NCBI RefSeq assembly: GCF_013215345.1
Contig: NZ_JABSOV010000033.1
Span: 1-38,631, forward strand
Direction of reading: 5' to 3'
DNA: 38,631 nt
Source: Colwellia sp.
GTDB lineage: Bacteria > Pseudomonadota > Gammaproteobacteria > Enterobacterales > Alteromonadaceae
Under the pieces are notes generated by a model. It was given only the letters and a program-made list of their open reading frames with translations, did no database searches and was not told the origin of the DNA. Position numbers and translations under genes: made by a program. This document shows positions 9,115 to 18,068 of the stretch, piece by piece. How positions within the stretch are numbered: the stretch's first letter is position 1; each line of letters opens with the position of its first letter.

Positions 9115-9262
9115 AAATTTCTCCCATAAAAACACTAGCTACTGAGCTCTATTGAGTAAGTTAGCTATTGGAAGAGCATGACTGAGTAGTTAACGAATGG
9201 AGCATTTTGACTTTTTAGTAGACTAAGCTAACAAAATGGCAAAAAAAACGAAACTTTTTCAG

Positions 9263-9476
9263 CCAGAAGCTCTCCACCTTTTATTTAATGCCTAATGATG
9301 CCTAAAAATATAAGCAATATTTAACAAATACGTCAGGTGACAGCCATAAGGATTCAACCTAAATGACCGAATATTTAAGTCCACTCTTAAATACTCTCGG
9401 CGATAACTTCCCTCAAAAACGGTAATAGGAAATGTGGTTCCTCTCGTTTTCTACCTAAGTTTCGCACCTCTTCTGG
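9263..9476 (-). ncRNA. Lysine riboswitch (L box) of lysC
   Basis: Read on the minus strand, it opens with CCAGAAGAGGTGCG and closes with GGTGGAGAGCTTCTGG, so P1 is CCAGAAG/CTTCTGG. In order between them come the other conserved lysine-aptamer segments: GAGGGAAGTTATCGCCGAG, then GGTTGAATCC, then GGCTGTCACCTGACG. These correspond position by position to the E. coli lysC aptamer as I recall it. The length (214 nt) is somewhat above average because of an AT-rich extension between the P5 arms. A U8 tract (minus strand of 9241-9248) follows P1 by about 14 nt, but I see no strong terminator stem. Termination versus translational control is therefore unresolved. Confidence 0.92.
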
Positions 9477-9477
9477 T

Positions 9478-9515
9478 GTATTGTGGTTTAGAGTATTCAC
9501 CCTAAACCACAATAC
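9478..9515 (-). repeat. Perfect 14-bp hairpin immediately 5' of the lysine aptamer
   Basis: Arms GTATTGTGGTTTAG and CTAAACCACAATAC pair perfectly around a 10-nt loop. The hairpin ends one base from riboswitch P1 and begins close to the predicted transcription start. It could protect the 5' end or stack on P1. Confidence 0.8.
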
Positions 9516-9521
9516 GGAATT

Positions 9522-9550
9522 ATTAGACCCGATTTTGACCACTATTGCAA
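9522..9550 (-). promoter_or_regulatory. Predicted lysC promoter
   Basis: On the minus strand, TTGCAA (9550-9545) is followed after 17 bp by TCTAAT (9527-9522), which matches 5 of 6 in the -10. Transcription would start about at the base of the 14-bp hairpin, so the hairpin and riboswitch make up the 5' leader. Confidence 0.6.
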
Positions 9551-9883
9551 CAGGACTTTTAGCAATTTATTGTAAATTGCCAACTGCTTAAGGTCTTTTT
9601 ATTATTGGTATACTTCACCAAGGGATTCATCGCAGTTTCGTTTACTACATCGAATAGTATAACTAACTGAATATTTAATTGATAAAGATAGAACCAATAA
9701 CTAAGTCGAACTTTAAAATCCATCGCTGAAGGTTGTCAGCCATCGCACTTTGTTATTGCAGTAATGAAATAGTAAACCAGCATGACTTAATCGTTGTACC
9801 TAAAACTAAAATGGCTAACAAACTCTGAAACATACACTAGATTAATAACGTGAATACTCGGTTTATTTACCAAATATGTAGTT
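9551..9883. other. Intergenic DNA with no recognised gene
   Basis: An AT-rich spacer between the lysC promoter and the BCCT transporter promoter region. I see no open reading frame of useful length, no RNA gene and no strong repeat. Confidence 0.6.
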
Positions 9884-9917
9884 CAAGTAAGTGATTACTT
9901 GGTAAACACGATATAAT
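9884..9917 (+). promoter_or_regulatory. Palindrome plus -10 box upstream of the BCCT gene
   Basis: CAAGTAAGTGATTACTTG (9884-9901) has perfect 7-bp arms around a GTGA loop. TATAAT follows at 9912-9917. No good -35 is present, so the palindrome sits where an activator or repressor would contact RNA polymerase. An overlapping longer-range pair TTTACCAA (9866-9873) / TTGGTAAA (9899-9906) has 33-bp centre spacing. Confidence 0.5.
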
Positions 9918-9972
9918 GTTAATTAAGACTCAAAGCTCGCCTTATTCTATAAGAACTGTATAGGAAACTATC

Positions 9973-11574
9973 ATGAGTGAAATTAAAGAGAGTGATAAGA
10001 AAAACTGTATGATTAAAGATCCTGTTTACCAAACAAACCACAAAGCTGGCGAGCATAACGTAGAAATAATGGGCATGGATTTACATAATCCTGTTTTCTT
10101 TTTTTCAGCTTCATTGATTGTTTTTTTTGTCATACTCACCTTAGTGTTTCCTGACTTAGCAAAGCAATCTTTCGATGCGTCAAAAAGTTGGTCTATTAAT
10201 CACTTTGACTGGTTATTTATCGTTAGTGGTAATATTTTTGTGCTGTTTTGTTTGGCATTAGTCGTTTCCCCCTTAGGTAAAATTAGACTCGGTGGCACCG
10301 AAGCCAAAGCGGAATTTAGCCGGTTATCTTGGTTCTCTATGCTATTTGCTGCTGGAATGGGCATCGGGCTAATGTTTTGGAGTGTCGCTGAGCCCGTTGG
10401 TTATTTTACCAATTGGTATGGTACACCTTTAAATACCGTTGCAGGCACTGCCGAGGCTGCAAAAATGGCGATGGCTGCAACCATGTTTCATTGGGGCCTA
10501 CATCCATGGGCTATCTATGCTGTCGTCGGTTTGTCTTTAGCTTTCTTCACTTTTAACTGCAACATGCCATTGACCATTCGTTCGGCGTTTTTTCCTTTAT
10601 TAGGCGAACGAGTTTGGGGCTGGCCCGGCAACATCATTGATATTACCGCTGTTTTAGCCACCATCTTTGGACTAGCTACCTCTTTAGGTTTTGGTGCACA
10701 ACAGGCGGCTGGTGGTTTAAACTTTTTATTTGATGTGCCCAATACCATAAACACTCAAATTGCCATTATTTTTGCTGTCACTATTGTTGCCATATTTTCA
10801 GTTTCAAGAGGTTTAGATGGCGGAGTCAAACTATTAAGCAATATCAATATGTCGCTAGCATTAGTCTTAATGTTATTTGTGATGATTACCGGCTCTACTA
10901 TGGCAATTATTAATGGTGTTGGCACTACCCTGCTCTCTTATGCCGAAAACATCATCCCCTTAAGTAACTGGATCGGCCGTGAGGATGAGACCTTTTATCA
11001 TGGCTGGACAGTATTCTATTGGGCTTGGTGGGTTTCTTGGTCACCTTTTGTCGGCATGTTCATCGCGAGAATTTCACGGGGTCGAACCGTGCGTGAATTT
11101 ATCTTGGCGGTATTATTTGTGCCAACATTACTTACGTCAATATGGATGGCAACTTTTGGCGGCATGGGCCTTGAACAGGTTCAAAATGGCGTAGGTCAAT
11201 TGGCTCACGGAATTACTGATAGCTCTTTAGCGCTGTTCCAAATGTTGGAGAACTTGCCATTAGCCAACATCACCTCCTTTTTAGCCATTATCCTGGTGTT
11301 AATTTTCTTTATCACCTCTTCAGATTCAGGCTCTTTGGTAATCGACAGTATTACTGCGGGTGGAAAATTAGATGTGCCTGTGCAGCAAAGAATTTTCTGG
11401 GCTTCGATGGAAGGTGTCATTGCTGCCGCATTGTTATTTGGCGGTGGCAAAGATGCGCTGGGCGCATTACAAGCCGCAGCTATCACGGTAGGGCTACCTT
11501 TCACTGTACTATTGATTATTATGTGCCTTGGCTTGTTCTTAGGTTTAAGAAAAGAGTATAAAAAACTAACTTAG
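9973..11574 (+). CDS. BCCT-family betaine/choline/carnitine transporter
   Basis: 533 residues with about 12 transmembrane helices. The family signature is FYWAWWVSWSPFVGMFIARISRGR (about residues 350-373). A glycine-rich unwound helix is seen in FAAGMGIGLMFWSVAEP, and the tryptophans of the substrate box lie in both segments. BCCT proteins import quaternary ammonium compounds such as glycine betaine, choline or DMSP by coupling to Na+ or H+, usually for osmoprotection. The long C-terminal osmosensor tail of BetT/BetP is absent: the protein ends soon after the last helix (LRKEYKKLT). It may therefore serve nutrient uptake rather than sensing (inference). No choline-oxidation genes lie nearby, so the substrate is open. 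AGGA precedes the ATG by 8 nt. Confidence 0.92.
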   Translation: MSEIKESDKKNCMIKDPVYQTNHKAGEHNVEIMGMDLHNPVFFFSASLIVFFVILTLVFPDLAKQSFDASKSWSINHFDWLFIVSGNIFVLFCLALVVSPLGKIRLGGTEAKAEFSRLSWFSMLFAAGMGIGLMFWSVAEPVGYFTNWYGTPLNTVAGTAEAAKMAMAATMFHWGLHPWAIYAVVGLSLAFFTFNCNMPLTIRSAFFPLLGERVWGWPGNIIDITAVLATIFGLATSLGFGAQQAAGGLNFLFDVPNTINTQIAIIFAVTIVAIFSVSRGLDGGVKLLSNINMSLALVLMLFVMITGSTMAIINGVGTTLLSYAENIIPLSNWIGREDETFYHGWTVFYWAWWVSWSPFVGMFIARISRGRTVREFILAVLFVPTLLTSIWMATFGGMGLEQVQNGVGQLAHGITDSSLALFQMLENLPLANITSFLAIILVLIFFITSSDSGSLVIDSITAGGKLDVPVQQRIFWASMEGVIAAALLFGGGKDALGALQAAAITVGLPFTVLLIIMCLGLFLGLRKEYKKLT

Positions 11575-11696
11575 CGCTGTTAGCACTTATCAAAGAATAA
11601 AGTCTCATTAAATAAGGTCTAATAAGCTAAGCAGCCTAAGGCAATAGTTGATATAGTAAATAAATCTCAATGTAGTAGGTAACTTAGCTAAATTAT

Positions 11697-12461
11697 ATGG
11701 ATTTATTTCTTCTTAAAAAGATCATCACTGTATTTATCATGCCTATTAACATAGTGCTGTTATTACTTATTTTTGCCCTGTTTATGCATGGTAAAAATCC
11801 AAAAAAAAGTATTAAAAGCTTATCTGCAGCTATTGTCATTTTACTTATCAGCGCCTTTCCACCCTTTTCCGATACGGTTATGACCGCAATTGAAAACGAT
11901 TACCCGCCTTATGTTAAAACCAATGAGAGTATCGATTATATTGTTGTACTAGGTTGTGGCCATAATACCAATGCTGAATTACCAGTAACCAGTCAATTAG
12001 CAACCTGTTCATTACAGCGCATGGTTGAAGCGCTACGTATTTATCAACTACACCCAGAGGCAAGAATAATCACCTCAGGTTATGGTGGCCATAATCCGGT
12101 ATCTAATGCTGAAACCGTCAAACAATCATTGGTACTTTTAGGTGTGCCTGCACAAAAGATTATTACTGAAAATTTCCCCAAAGATACTGAAGAAGAGGCT
12201 GAGCTCATTGCGCCTAGGGTACAAGGTACAAAAGTAGTACTAATCACCAATGCCGATCATATGCCCAGGTCAATAAATTACTTTCAGGCACAAGGGATTT
12301 ACCCTATTGCGGCGCCCACTGGTTATTGGGTGAAAAATCCAGACAGCAGTAAAAGCTGGGCTCACTACACACCTAGCAGTAAAAAATTACAGCAGAGCAC
12401 TATTGCCTGGTATGAAAGTTTAGGATTAATAGTGCAATGGTTTAAGTCGTTATTTAGTTAA
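11697..12461 (+). CDS. elyC: ElyC/YdcF-family (DUF218) envelope biogenesis protein
   Basis: 254 residues. Two N-terminal hydrophobic segments (about 5-28 and 39-58) are followed by a DUF218 domain. IDYIVVLGCGHN, ARIITSGYGGHN, NAETVKQSLVLLGVP and FPKDTEEEAELIAP are the characteristic DUF218 blocks. The two-helix architecture and length fit E. coli ElyC (YcbC), which is needed for normal envelope/peptidoglycan metabolism at low temperature; a shorter YdcF-type protein would lack the N-terminal helices. It appears monocistronic and converges on the Nif3-like gene. A weak 19-bp imperfect palindrome (12470-12488) lies between them. Biochemical activity of the family is not settled. Confidence 0.78.
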   Translation: MDLFLLKKIITVFIMPINIVLLLLIFALFMHGKNPKKSIKSLSAAIVILLISAFPPFSDTVMTAIENDYPPYVKTNESIDYIVVLGCGHNTNAELPVTSQLATCSLQRMVEALRIYQLHPEARIITSGYGGHNPVSNAETVKQSLVLLGVPAQKIITENFPKDTEEEAELIAPRVQGTKVVLITNADHMPRSINYFQAQGIYPIAAPTGYWVKNPDSSKSWAHYTPSSKKLQQSTIAWYESLGLIVQWFKSLFS

Positions 12462-12546
12462 AATTTCATACAGGTAATAATTATCTGTAATAATTTTCTT
12501 AATTAAAACCCTTTGTTTTAGTGATAACTTAAAATATATTTAACTA

Positions 12547-13323
12547 TTAAACGGGGTTATCAATATCAACAAAAACTACTTCAAGCCCGTGCTCTTTAGC
12601 TAAATGCTCCCCTAAGGCTTTTATACCATAGCGCTCGGTAGCGTGGTGACCTGCAGCAAAGCAGTGAATATCCATTTCATGGGCAATATGGGTTGTTTGC
12701 TCAGAAACTTCCCCTGTTAAAAAGGCATCTATACCTTGCTCTGCCGCCAGTTCAATATAACCCTGACCGCCGCCAGAGCACCAAGCAATTGTTTTTATTG
12801 CTTTGTTACTCGGCGGAGCAATATGCAAACATTCACGTTCAAGGGTAGTATTGATTAGCTTGGCAAAGTCTTCACCGCACCACTCTTGTTTAAAATGGCC
12901 CTGCATAGCAACACTGAGTGGATTACCAAGCTCTAACGGAGCAACATTCTCAATGTTAAAAAGTTTGGCAAGCTGGGCGTTATTGCCCAACGTCGGATGA
13001 ATATCTAGCGGCAAGTGATAAGCAAACAAGTTGATATCGTTGACCAATAAAGACTTTATGCGGTCATGCTTCATACCACGAATCACATAAGATTCATTTT
13101 TCCAGAAATAACCATGATGTACCAATATGGCATCTGCTTGTTCACTGATTGCCCGTTCAATAAGTGCTTTAGAGGCAGTAACACCAGTAACCACTTTAGT
13201 AATGTTATTACAGCCTTGAATTTGTAAGCCGTTCGGTGTGAAGTCTTTAATTTTCTCTGGTTTTAACAACCCATTGAGATAGTGCTCTAGTTCATTTGTA
13301 AGCATATATGTTAACTCTGTCAT
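12547..13323 (-). CDS. Nif3-like dinuclear metal centre protein (YbgI/GTP cyclohydrolase 1 type 2 family)
   Basis: 258 residues. DFTPNGLQIQG, KVVTGVTASKALIERA, ADAILVHHGYFWKNE and FAYHLPLDIHPTLGNNAQLA are highly conserved in Nif3/YbgI proteins and carry metal-binding His/Asp residues. A C-terminal GHHATERYGIKALG contributes the remaining ligands. Characterised homologues form hexameric toroids with a dinuclear metal site. The cellular role is still unclear, though a folE2-like name is often attached. A start six codons downstream (MLTNELEHYL) is equally possible because neither has a good ribosome site. Confidence 0.9.
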   Translation of the reverse strand: MTELTYMLTNELEHYLNGLLKPEKIKDFTPNGLQIQGCNNITKVVTGVTASKALIERAISEQADAILVHHGYFWKNESYVIRGMKHDRIKSLLVNDINLFAYHLPLDIHPTLGNNAQLAKLFNIENVAPLELGNPLSVAMQGHFKQEWCGEDFAKLINTTLERECLHIAPPSNKAIKTIAWCSGGGQGYIELAAEQGIDAFLTGEVSEQTTHIAHEMDIHCFAAGHHATERYGIKALGEHLAKEHGLEVVFVDIDNPV

Positions 13324-13537
13324 AAATTTTAATTATCATACTTGATCATCCGTTTTATTTACACCTCAGTAAATACAGCTCTAGCTAGGTATTTTATTTA
13401 TTGTTAAGGCAATCAAGATTCACGATTAGTAAATATGTATACATTATACACTATAGCGGCTTGTTTATTCGGCGATTTATTTGTTTCATAGCGTGAAAGT
13501 TTTTGTTATAACTTTCAAATCAAGCTTTACATTTGAT

Positions 13538-13559
13538 AACAAACTGTTATCAGTTTGTT
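13538..13559. promoter_or_regulatory. Perfect inverted repeat upstream of the TonB-dependent receptor
   Basis: Arms AACAAACTG and CAGTTTGTT surround TTAT, 55 bp before the receptor start. It overlaps a second pairing GATAAC/GTTATC. It could be an operator or a leader hairpin. It does not resemble a Fur box. Confidence 0.5.
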
Positions 13560-13614
13560 GCGACTTAAAGACATTGATACTCAATAAAAATAACTATATC
13601 AAAAGGAAGCTGCT

Positions 13615-16293
13615 ATGAGATTTTGTATGAGGAAAAAACATTTACTTGCGCTAAGTATTTCAACCGCACTATTAACAGGCCAAAGTTTCAGCACATTAGC
13701 TGCAGAAATCGAGGAGGTTGAACGCATTGAAGTAACCGGCTCACATATTAAAAGAGGTGATATGGCAGGGCCATCACCTGTCACTTCACTGAGCGCAGAA
13801 GACATAGCCAGAACGGGTGTAACTGATTTAATTGGTTTATTCACTAAGTTACCAGCAGCTGGCCAAGGAACCTTTTCTACTCAAGGTAATGGTAGTGATG
13901 GTACAGGAAACGGGGGTTCAAGTGTTTCATTACGTGGCTTAGGCGCTGACTCTACTTTAATCTTGATTAATGGTCGACGCATCGCCGTATCACCATTTGC
14001 CAATGAAATTTCCACTGCCTTTGTTGATATTAACAACATACCACTTGCGGCAATCAAAAGAGTCGATATTTTAAAAGATGGCGCATCAGCCACCTATGGC
14101 TCAGATGCAATTGCGGGCGTTATCAATATTATCTTGAAAGATGATTATGATGGAGCAGAGCTTTCCGCCAAAGTTGGTGATACCGCAGATGGTGGTGGTA
14201 AAGAAACAAATATAAGTTTAGCTTGGGGAAATACCTCTGAAAAAGCGAGTCATACTTTTATTTTAGATTATTTCGACCGTGAAGAAATAATGAACAGTGA
14301 CCGTGACTATACCGCTACGGCGAATCAAGCAGCACGTACTGGGCTCAGATTTGCTAACGATGGTCGTAGTTCTTCAGGCTACCCAGGGACAATTGCATTA
14401 GCTTCTGATGCAAGCATTCGTACGCCAGACACTTTTGGCAATGATGTTTGTGCTCCAGAAGATATTGTTGGCACTTTATGTCGTTATGACTATGCTCCTT
14501 TTGGTAGTGCTGTTCCCTCAAGTGAACGTTTTAGTTTTATCTATACGGGAAAATATGAAATCAATGATACGCTTCGTGGTTTTGCCGATATTAATGGTCA
14601 AAACTCAAAAACAGTTATAAGAGGCGCAGCTAGCCCTAGTTTCAACGAGCTATTTATGTCTGGCGATAATGCTAACCACCCTATGGCCAATCTTCCAGAT
14701 CATGACTTTTACCAGCAAGACCTGACTATGCGACGCAGAATGGTTGATATTGGTAACCGCGAAAAACAAGTGAGCTCAAATTACTACCGTGGCGTAATTG
14801 GCTTAGGCGGTGAAATTGGTGATTGGGAATGGGAAGCAGCTTATAGCTATATCAAAAGTGAATCTATTGAACGTGGTGTTAACGGTTTTCCTAACTCTCG
14901 CCGAGCTCAAGAAGCAATAGATAGCGAGTTATGGAACCCCTTTGAACCCTCGACTAATACTCAAGAAGCTTTAGATTTTATAGAAACTCAAACAACGCGT
15001 TTTGGTAAGTCTACCAATAAATCTTTTGATTTAACCGTATCGGGTCCACTAATGGAAATGCCTAGTGGTGACTTGCTAATAGCCCTTGGTACTGAATATC
15101 GTGAAGAGTCAATCAGCGATAACCCTGATGACCAATTTTTACGCGGTGAGGTTTTTGGTACTGAAGCAACACAAGCCAATGGCTCTCGCGATAATTTAGC
15201 CATATACGGTGAGTTAGCAGTCCCTGTTATGGATAACGTTGAAGTTCAACTTGCTGTTCGTTATGAAGATTATAGTGATTTTGGTTCAACCACCAATCCA
15301 AAAGTAGCTTTTATTTGGAGCGTTAACGATGATATCTCGCTTCGTGGTTCGTGGGGTACAGCATTCCGTGCGCCATCATTACATCAAATTGGCTTAGGTA
15401 ATACCGATGAGTCACCTGAGCTAGTCGATACCGTGCGATGTGATGCCGTTGGTAACGTCAATAAAGCGTGTGAATTACAAGAATATACTGCGGTATTATC
15501 AGGTAACCCAGATTTGGGGCCAGAAGAGTCTGAAAGTATCAATGTAGGGATTATTTATCAAATTAGCGATAATGTTGACTTCTCACTTGATTATTATAGT
15601 TATGACATTGAAAATATCATCACTAAAGATACTCAGTTCAAGTTTACAACCTTTGGTAACGATCCAACTGTGGTAGAACGTGAACCTTCAAATGTGCCTG
15701 GCGCTCCTGACGCTCCTGGTGAAGTTATTAGGATTTTTGATCAATATGAAAATATTGGTAATGTTAAAACCTCGGGTTTAGATTTTGACCTTAGTTATAA
15801 ACTTGCGAGTAACATTGGTGATTTCACCTTTAATTACGCCCTCAATTATATCTTAGAGTATGAAGATTCAAGACCAACGGCTAATGAAGATGGTTCACAG
15901 GGACCAAGACGTATTGAGATACAAGAAGGTGACTTTGAACAGCCGGAAATGCGCTGGACATTCAATACCTCATGGGTAATGGATGATTGGAGCGCTAATA
16001 TTGCCGTTAACTATATCGGCGAGTTTAAACAAGATAATGCAGTAAGAATACAGGAAGTTAAAGACGATGATGATAATGTTATCGAAACCGTGATTTTGGA
16101 TGATGTAGAGTCAATGGTGACAGTTGATACGGCTGTGAATTTCATTGGTTTTGACGATGTTACCTTAACCCTTGGTGCCACTAACTTATTTAATGAAAAA
16201 CCACCGTTTAGTTACCATAGCTGGACTAGTTTTTCTAATGTTCACAATAGCCAAGGTCGCTTTACTTATGTAAAAGCAACTTATAAGTTCTAA
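13615..16293 (+). CDS. TonB-dependent outer-membrane receptor
   Basis: 892 residues. A signal peptide (KKHLLALSISTALLTGQSF, cleavage near LAA-EI) is followed by a TonB-box-like VERIEVTGSHIKRGD. The plug domain is about 45-165 (SVSLRGLGADSTLILINGRR; RVDILKDGASATYGSDAIAGVINI). The rest is a 22-strand-type barrel with the TBDR landmarks WGTAFRAPSLHQIG, NPDLGPEESESINVG and a C-terminal Phe (TYVKATYKF). It takes up a large or scarce ligand using TonB energy. The type resembles marine receptors for peptides or organic compounds rather than classic siderophore receptors (inference). No transport genes adjoin it, so the ligand is unknown. AAGGA precedes the first ATG; an alternative ATG lies four codons in. 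Confidence 0.93.
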   Translation: MRFCMRKKHLLALSISTALLTGQSFSTLAAEIEEVERIEVTGSHIKRGDMAGPSPVTSLSAEDIARTGVTDLIGLFTKLPAAGQGTFSTQGNGSDGTGNGGSSVSLRGLGADSTLILINGRRIAVSPFANEISTAFVDINNIPLAAIKRVDILKDGASATYGSDAIAGVINIILKDDYDGAELSAKVGDTADGGGKETNISLAWGNTSEKASHTFILDYFDREEIMNSDRDYTATANQAARTGLRFANDGRSSSGYPGTIALASDASIRTPDTFGNDVCAPEDIVGTLCRYDYAPFGSAVPSSERFSFIYTGKYEINDTLRGFADINGQNSKTVIRGAASPSFNELFMSGDNANHPMANLPDHDFYQQDLTMRRRMVDIGNREKQVSSNYYRGVIGLGGEIGDWEWEAAYSYIKSESIERGVNGFPNSRRAQEAIDSELWNPFEPSTNTQEALDFIETQTTRFGKSTNKSFDLTVSGPLMEMPSGDLLIALGTEYREESISDNPDDQFLRGEVFGTEATQANGSRDNLAIYGELAVPVMDNVEVQLAVRYEDYSDFGSTTNPKVAFIWSVNDDISLRGSWGTAFRAPSLHQIGLGNTDESPELVDTVRCDAVGNVNKACELQEYTAVLSGNPDLGPEESESINVGIIYQISDNVDFSLDYYSYDIENIITKDTQFKFTTFGNDPTVVEREPSNVPGAPDAPGEVIRIFDQYENIGNVKTSGLDFDLSYKLASNIGDFTFNYALNYILEYEDSRPTANEDGSQGPRRIEIQEGDFEQPEMRWTFNTSWVMDDWSANIAVNYIGEFKQDNAVRIQEVKDDDDNVIETVILDDVESMVTVDTAVNFIGFDDVTLTLGATNLFNEKPPFSYHSWTSFSNVHNSQGRFTYVKATYKF

Positions 16294-16337
16294 GTAAGGT
16301 AATAATATAAATAACCTAAATTATGGTTAAATAATAC

Positions 16338-16360
16338 AAAGCCGCATAACGCGGCTTTTT
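16338..16360. terminator. Bidirectional rho-independent terminator
   Basis: Stem AAAGCCGC / GCGGCTTT with a 5-nt loop (ATAAC) and a T-run after it on the plus strand. It lies between the receptor gene and the convergent methyltransferase gene ending at 16366, and could serve both. Confidence 0.88.
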
Positions 16361-16365
16361 TATAA

Positions 16366-17124
16366 CTATTTATTATGTCTGGAAGTATTCTTATGCAAAC
16401 GCATAGTAGGTACTTTTACCGGATTAAACTCTGGCCGTATTTTCCATTTAGGCTTAATTGGCGTTAGCGGCAAGACCCGCTTTTTGGCTACAATCACATA
16501 AACAGAGCCCAAAGCTGGCAAATAGTTTTTAGCAAAATTATGCCAACTACTATCTAAGGTGTCAGTGGTCAACTTTCCAGTTAAACCACTATGTAAAAAA
16601 CGTTGGTCGGCTAAAATTTCAAAGCCCATTAAATGCAGCCAATCTTTGACTCGCATCGGAGAGAAAAAATGTTCATTCCAGGGTGTTTTACTGCGCCGGT
16701 AAGGTAACAGTCGGTTTAAGCCGACAAGACTTAACGGATTAAAACCGGTTAACACTAAATAGCCATTAGGGATCAACACCCTGTTAGCTTCACGTATCAC
16801 ATGGTGGGGATCAAGAGAGAACTCTAAAGCATGACTTAACAAACAAACGTCGACGCTATGTTCTTGCAAGGGTAAATCATCAAGATCACCAACAACATTT
16901 ACTAAGCTACTTTTACTGCTGATACTTACTTGATGGTTTATAGTGCAATCATTTACCTCTATTTCACTACTTAATGCACCCAATTTAACTAAATGATAAC
17001 CGAAGAATTTTTGCCACCAAGGTGCCAGCTCTTGCTCTATCGCTTTTTTAATGACTTCACCATTAGGTAAAGCCTGCCATGAGCTAGGATAATGCGGTTG
17101 TCGAAAAGCTAACGCTGGTTTCAT
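16366..17124 (-). CDS. YafS-like class I SAM-dependent methyltransferase
   Basis: 252 residues. The post-I motif region LVNVVGDLDDLPLQEHSVDVCLLSHALEF and the block HHVIREANRVLIPNGYLVLTGFNPLSL are typical of small-molecule/lipid methyltransferases of the Methyltransf_11 type. The usual glycine-rich motif I is not evident: the N-terminal region (LVKLGALSSEIEV) is degenerate, as in E. coli YafS. Position supports the call, because yafS also borders gloB in enterics; here the two are divergent with a ~146-bp promoter region between them. The substrate is unknown. Confidence 0.75.
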   Translation of the reverse strand: MKPALAFRQPHYPSSWQALPNGEVIKKAIEQELAPWWQKFFGYHLVKLGALSSEIEVNDCTINHQVSISSKSSLVNVVGDLDDLPLQEHSVDVCLLSHALEFSLDPHHVIREANRVLIPNGYLVLTGFNPLSLVGLNRLLPYRRSKTPWNEHFFSPMRVKDWLHLMGFEILADQRFLHSGLTGKLTTDTLDSSWHNFAKNYLPALGSVYVIVAKKRVLPLTPIKPKWKIRPEFNPVKVPTMRLHKNTSRHNK

Positions 17125-17270
17125 AGAGTCTTCTTTTAGGTGTATTGTTTTAAGCGTATAATGAGGGTAATTGTTATCATGGTGCTAGCAAAACTGCGCA
17201 TGCTAAACCTCATCAACAAAATAAATGTTTAACGAACTAAGTATATAACGAACTAAAGGTAAAATCTCCT

Positions 17271-18068
17271 ATGTCTAACGCTCACCCTATGGTTACCGCA
17301 ATCAATGCCTTTAATGATAATTACATTTGGGCGCTAGCGAGTAAAAAAAATAATCAAATCGCCCTAGTTGATCCGGGTGATGCAGCAGTATGTATTGACT
17401 ATATAGAAAGAAATAATTTAACCCTTTCAGCCATTTTGATCACCCACCATCATAGCGATCATGTTGGCGGTATAGCAAAGCTACTTGAATATGCCAAAGC
17501 TAATGCCTGGTCAGTAACTGTTTATGGCCCCGCTAATGAGCGTATTGCTCAGCTTGATGTCACCCTCGAAGAAAACGATATCGTCACCTTAGCAGAGCTC
17601 AATTGTCAGTTAAACGTACTCGACCTTCCTGGTCATACTAAAGGCCACATTGCATATTATAACAATGACATGGTGTTTTGTGGCGACACCTTATTCTCGG
17701 GTGGTTGTGGTCGATTATTTGAAGGCACACCTGAGCAAATGCATAGTTCACTGACTAAGTTAGCAAACTTACCAAAAAGCACTCTAATCTACTGTGCGCA
17801 TGAATATACCCAAGCAAACTTAGCCTTTGCTTTAGCCGTTGAGCCAGAAAACTGCGACCTGCATAACTATGCAGAACTGGTCAATTTCAAACGTCAACAA
17901 AGCCAAGCAACCATCCCAAGTAATATAGGGTTAGAGCGGAAAATCAATCCTTTTTTACGCTGCCAAGAACCAACTATTAAACATGCAGCACTAGCCTACA
18001 CAAACCAAAAACAAGGTTCCGACAGTGACGTTTTTGCTGCCATTAGAGCATGGAAAGATAATTTCTAG
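17271..18068 (+). CDS. gloB: Hydroxyacylglutathione hydrolase (glyoxalase II)
   Basis: 265 residues. Hydrolyses S-D-lactoylglutathione to D-lactate and glutathione, completing methylglyoxal detoxification. It has the metallo-beta-lactamase metal motif THHHSDHVGG (58-67), DLPGHTKGHIAYY and FCGDTLFSGGCGRLFEGTPEQM with the bridging Asp. The C-terminal helical domain (ERKINPFLRCQEP) binds glutathione. INAFNDNYIWAL at the N-terminus is typical of GloB. The mltD neighbour downstream matches the conserved mltD-gloB-yafS neighbourhood of gammaproteobacteria, although orientation differs. The first ATG is used; AAAGG lies about 11 nt upstream. Confidence 0.95.
   Translation: MSNAHPMVTAINAFNDNYIWALASKKNNQIALVDPGDAAVCIDYIERNNLTLSAILITHHHSDHVGGIAKLLEYAKANAWSVTVYGPANERIAQLDVTLEENDIVTLAELNCQLNVLDLPGHTKGHIAYYNNDMVFCGDTLFSGGCGRLFEGTPEQMHSSLTKLANLPKSTLIYCAHEYTQANLAFALAVEPENCDLHNYAELVNFKRQQSQATIPSNIGLERKINPFLRCQEPTIKHAALAYTNQKQGSDSDVFAAIRAWKDNF

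Noticed and set aside
12470-12488. Imperfect 19-bp palindrome between elyC and the Nif3-like gene
   Set aside because: The pairing is AT-rich and lacks a clear T-tract, so it is too weak to call a terminator.
13324-13614. Possible Fur box before the TonB-dependent receptor
   Set aside because: No GATAAT-type 19-bp match; the inverted repeat there has a different sequence.
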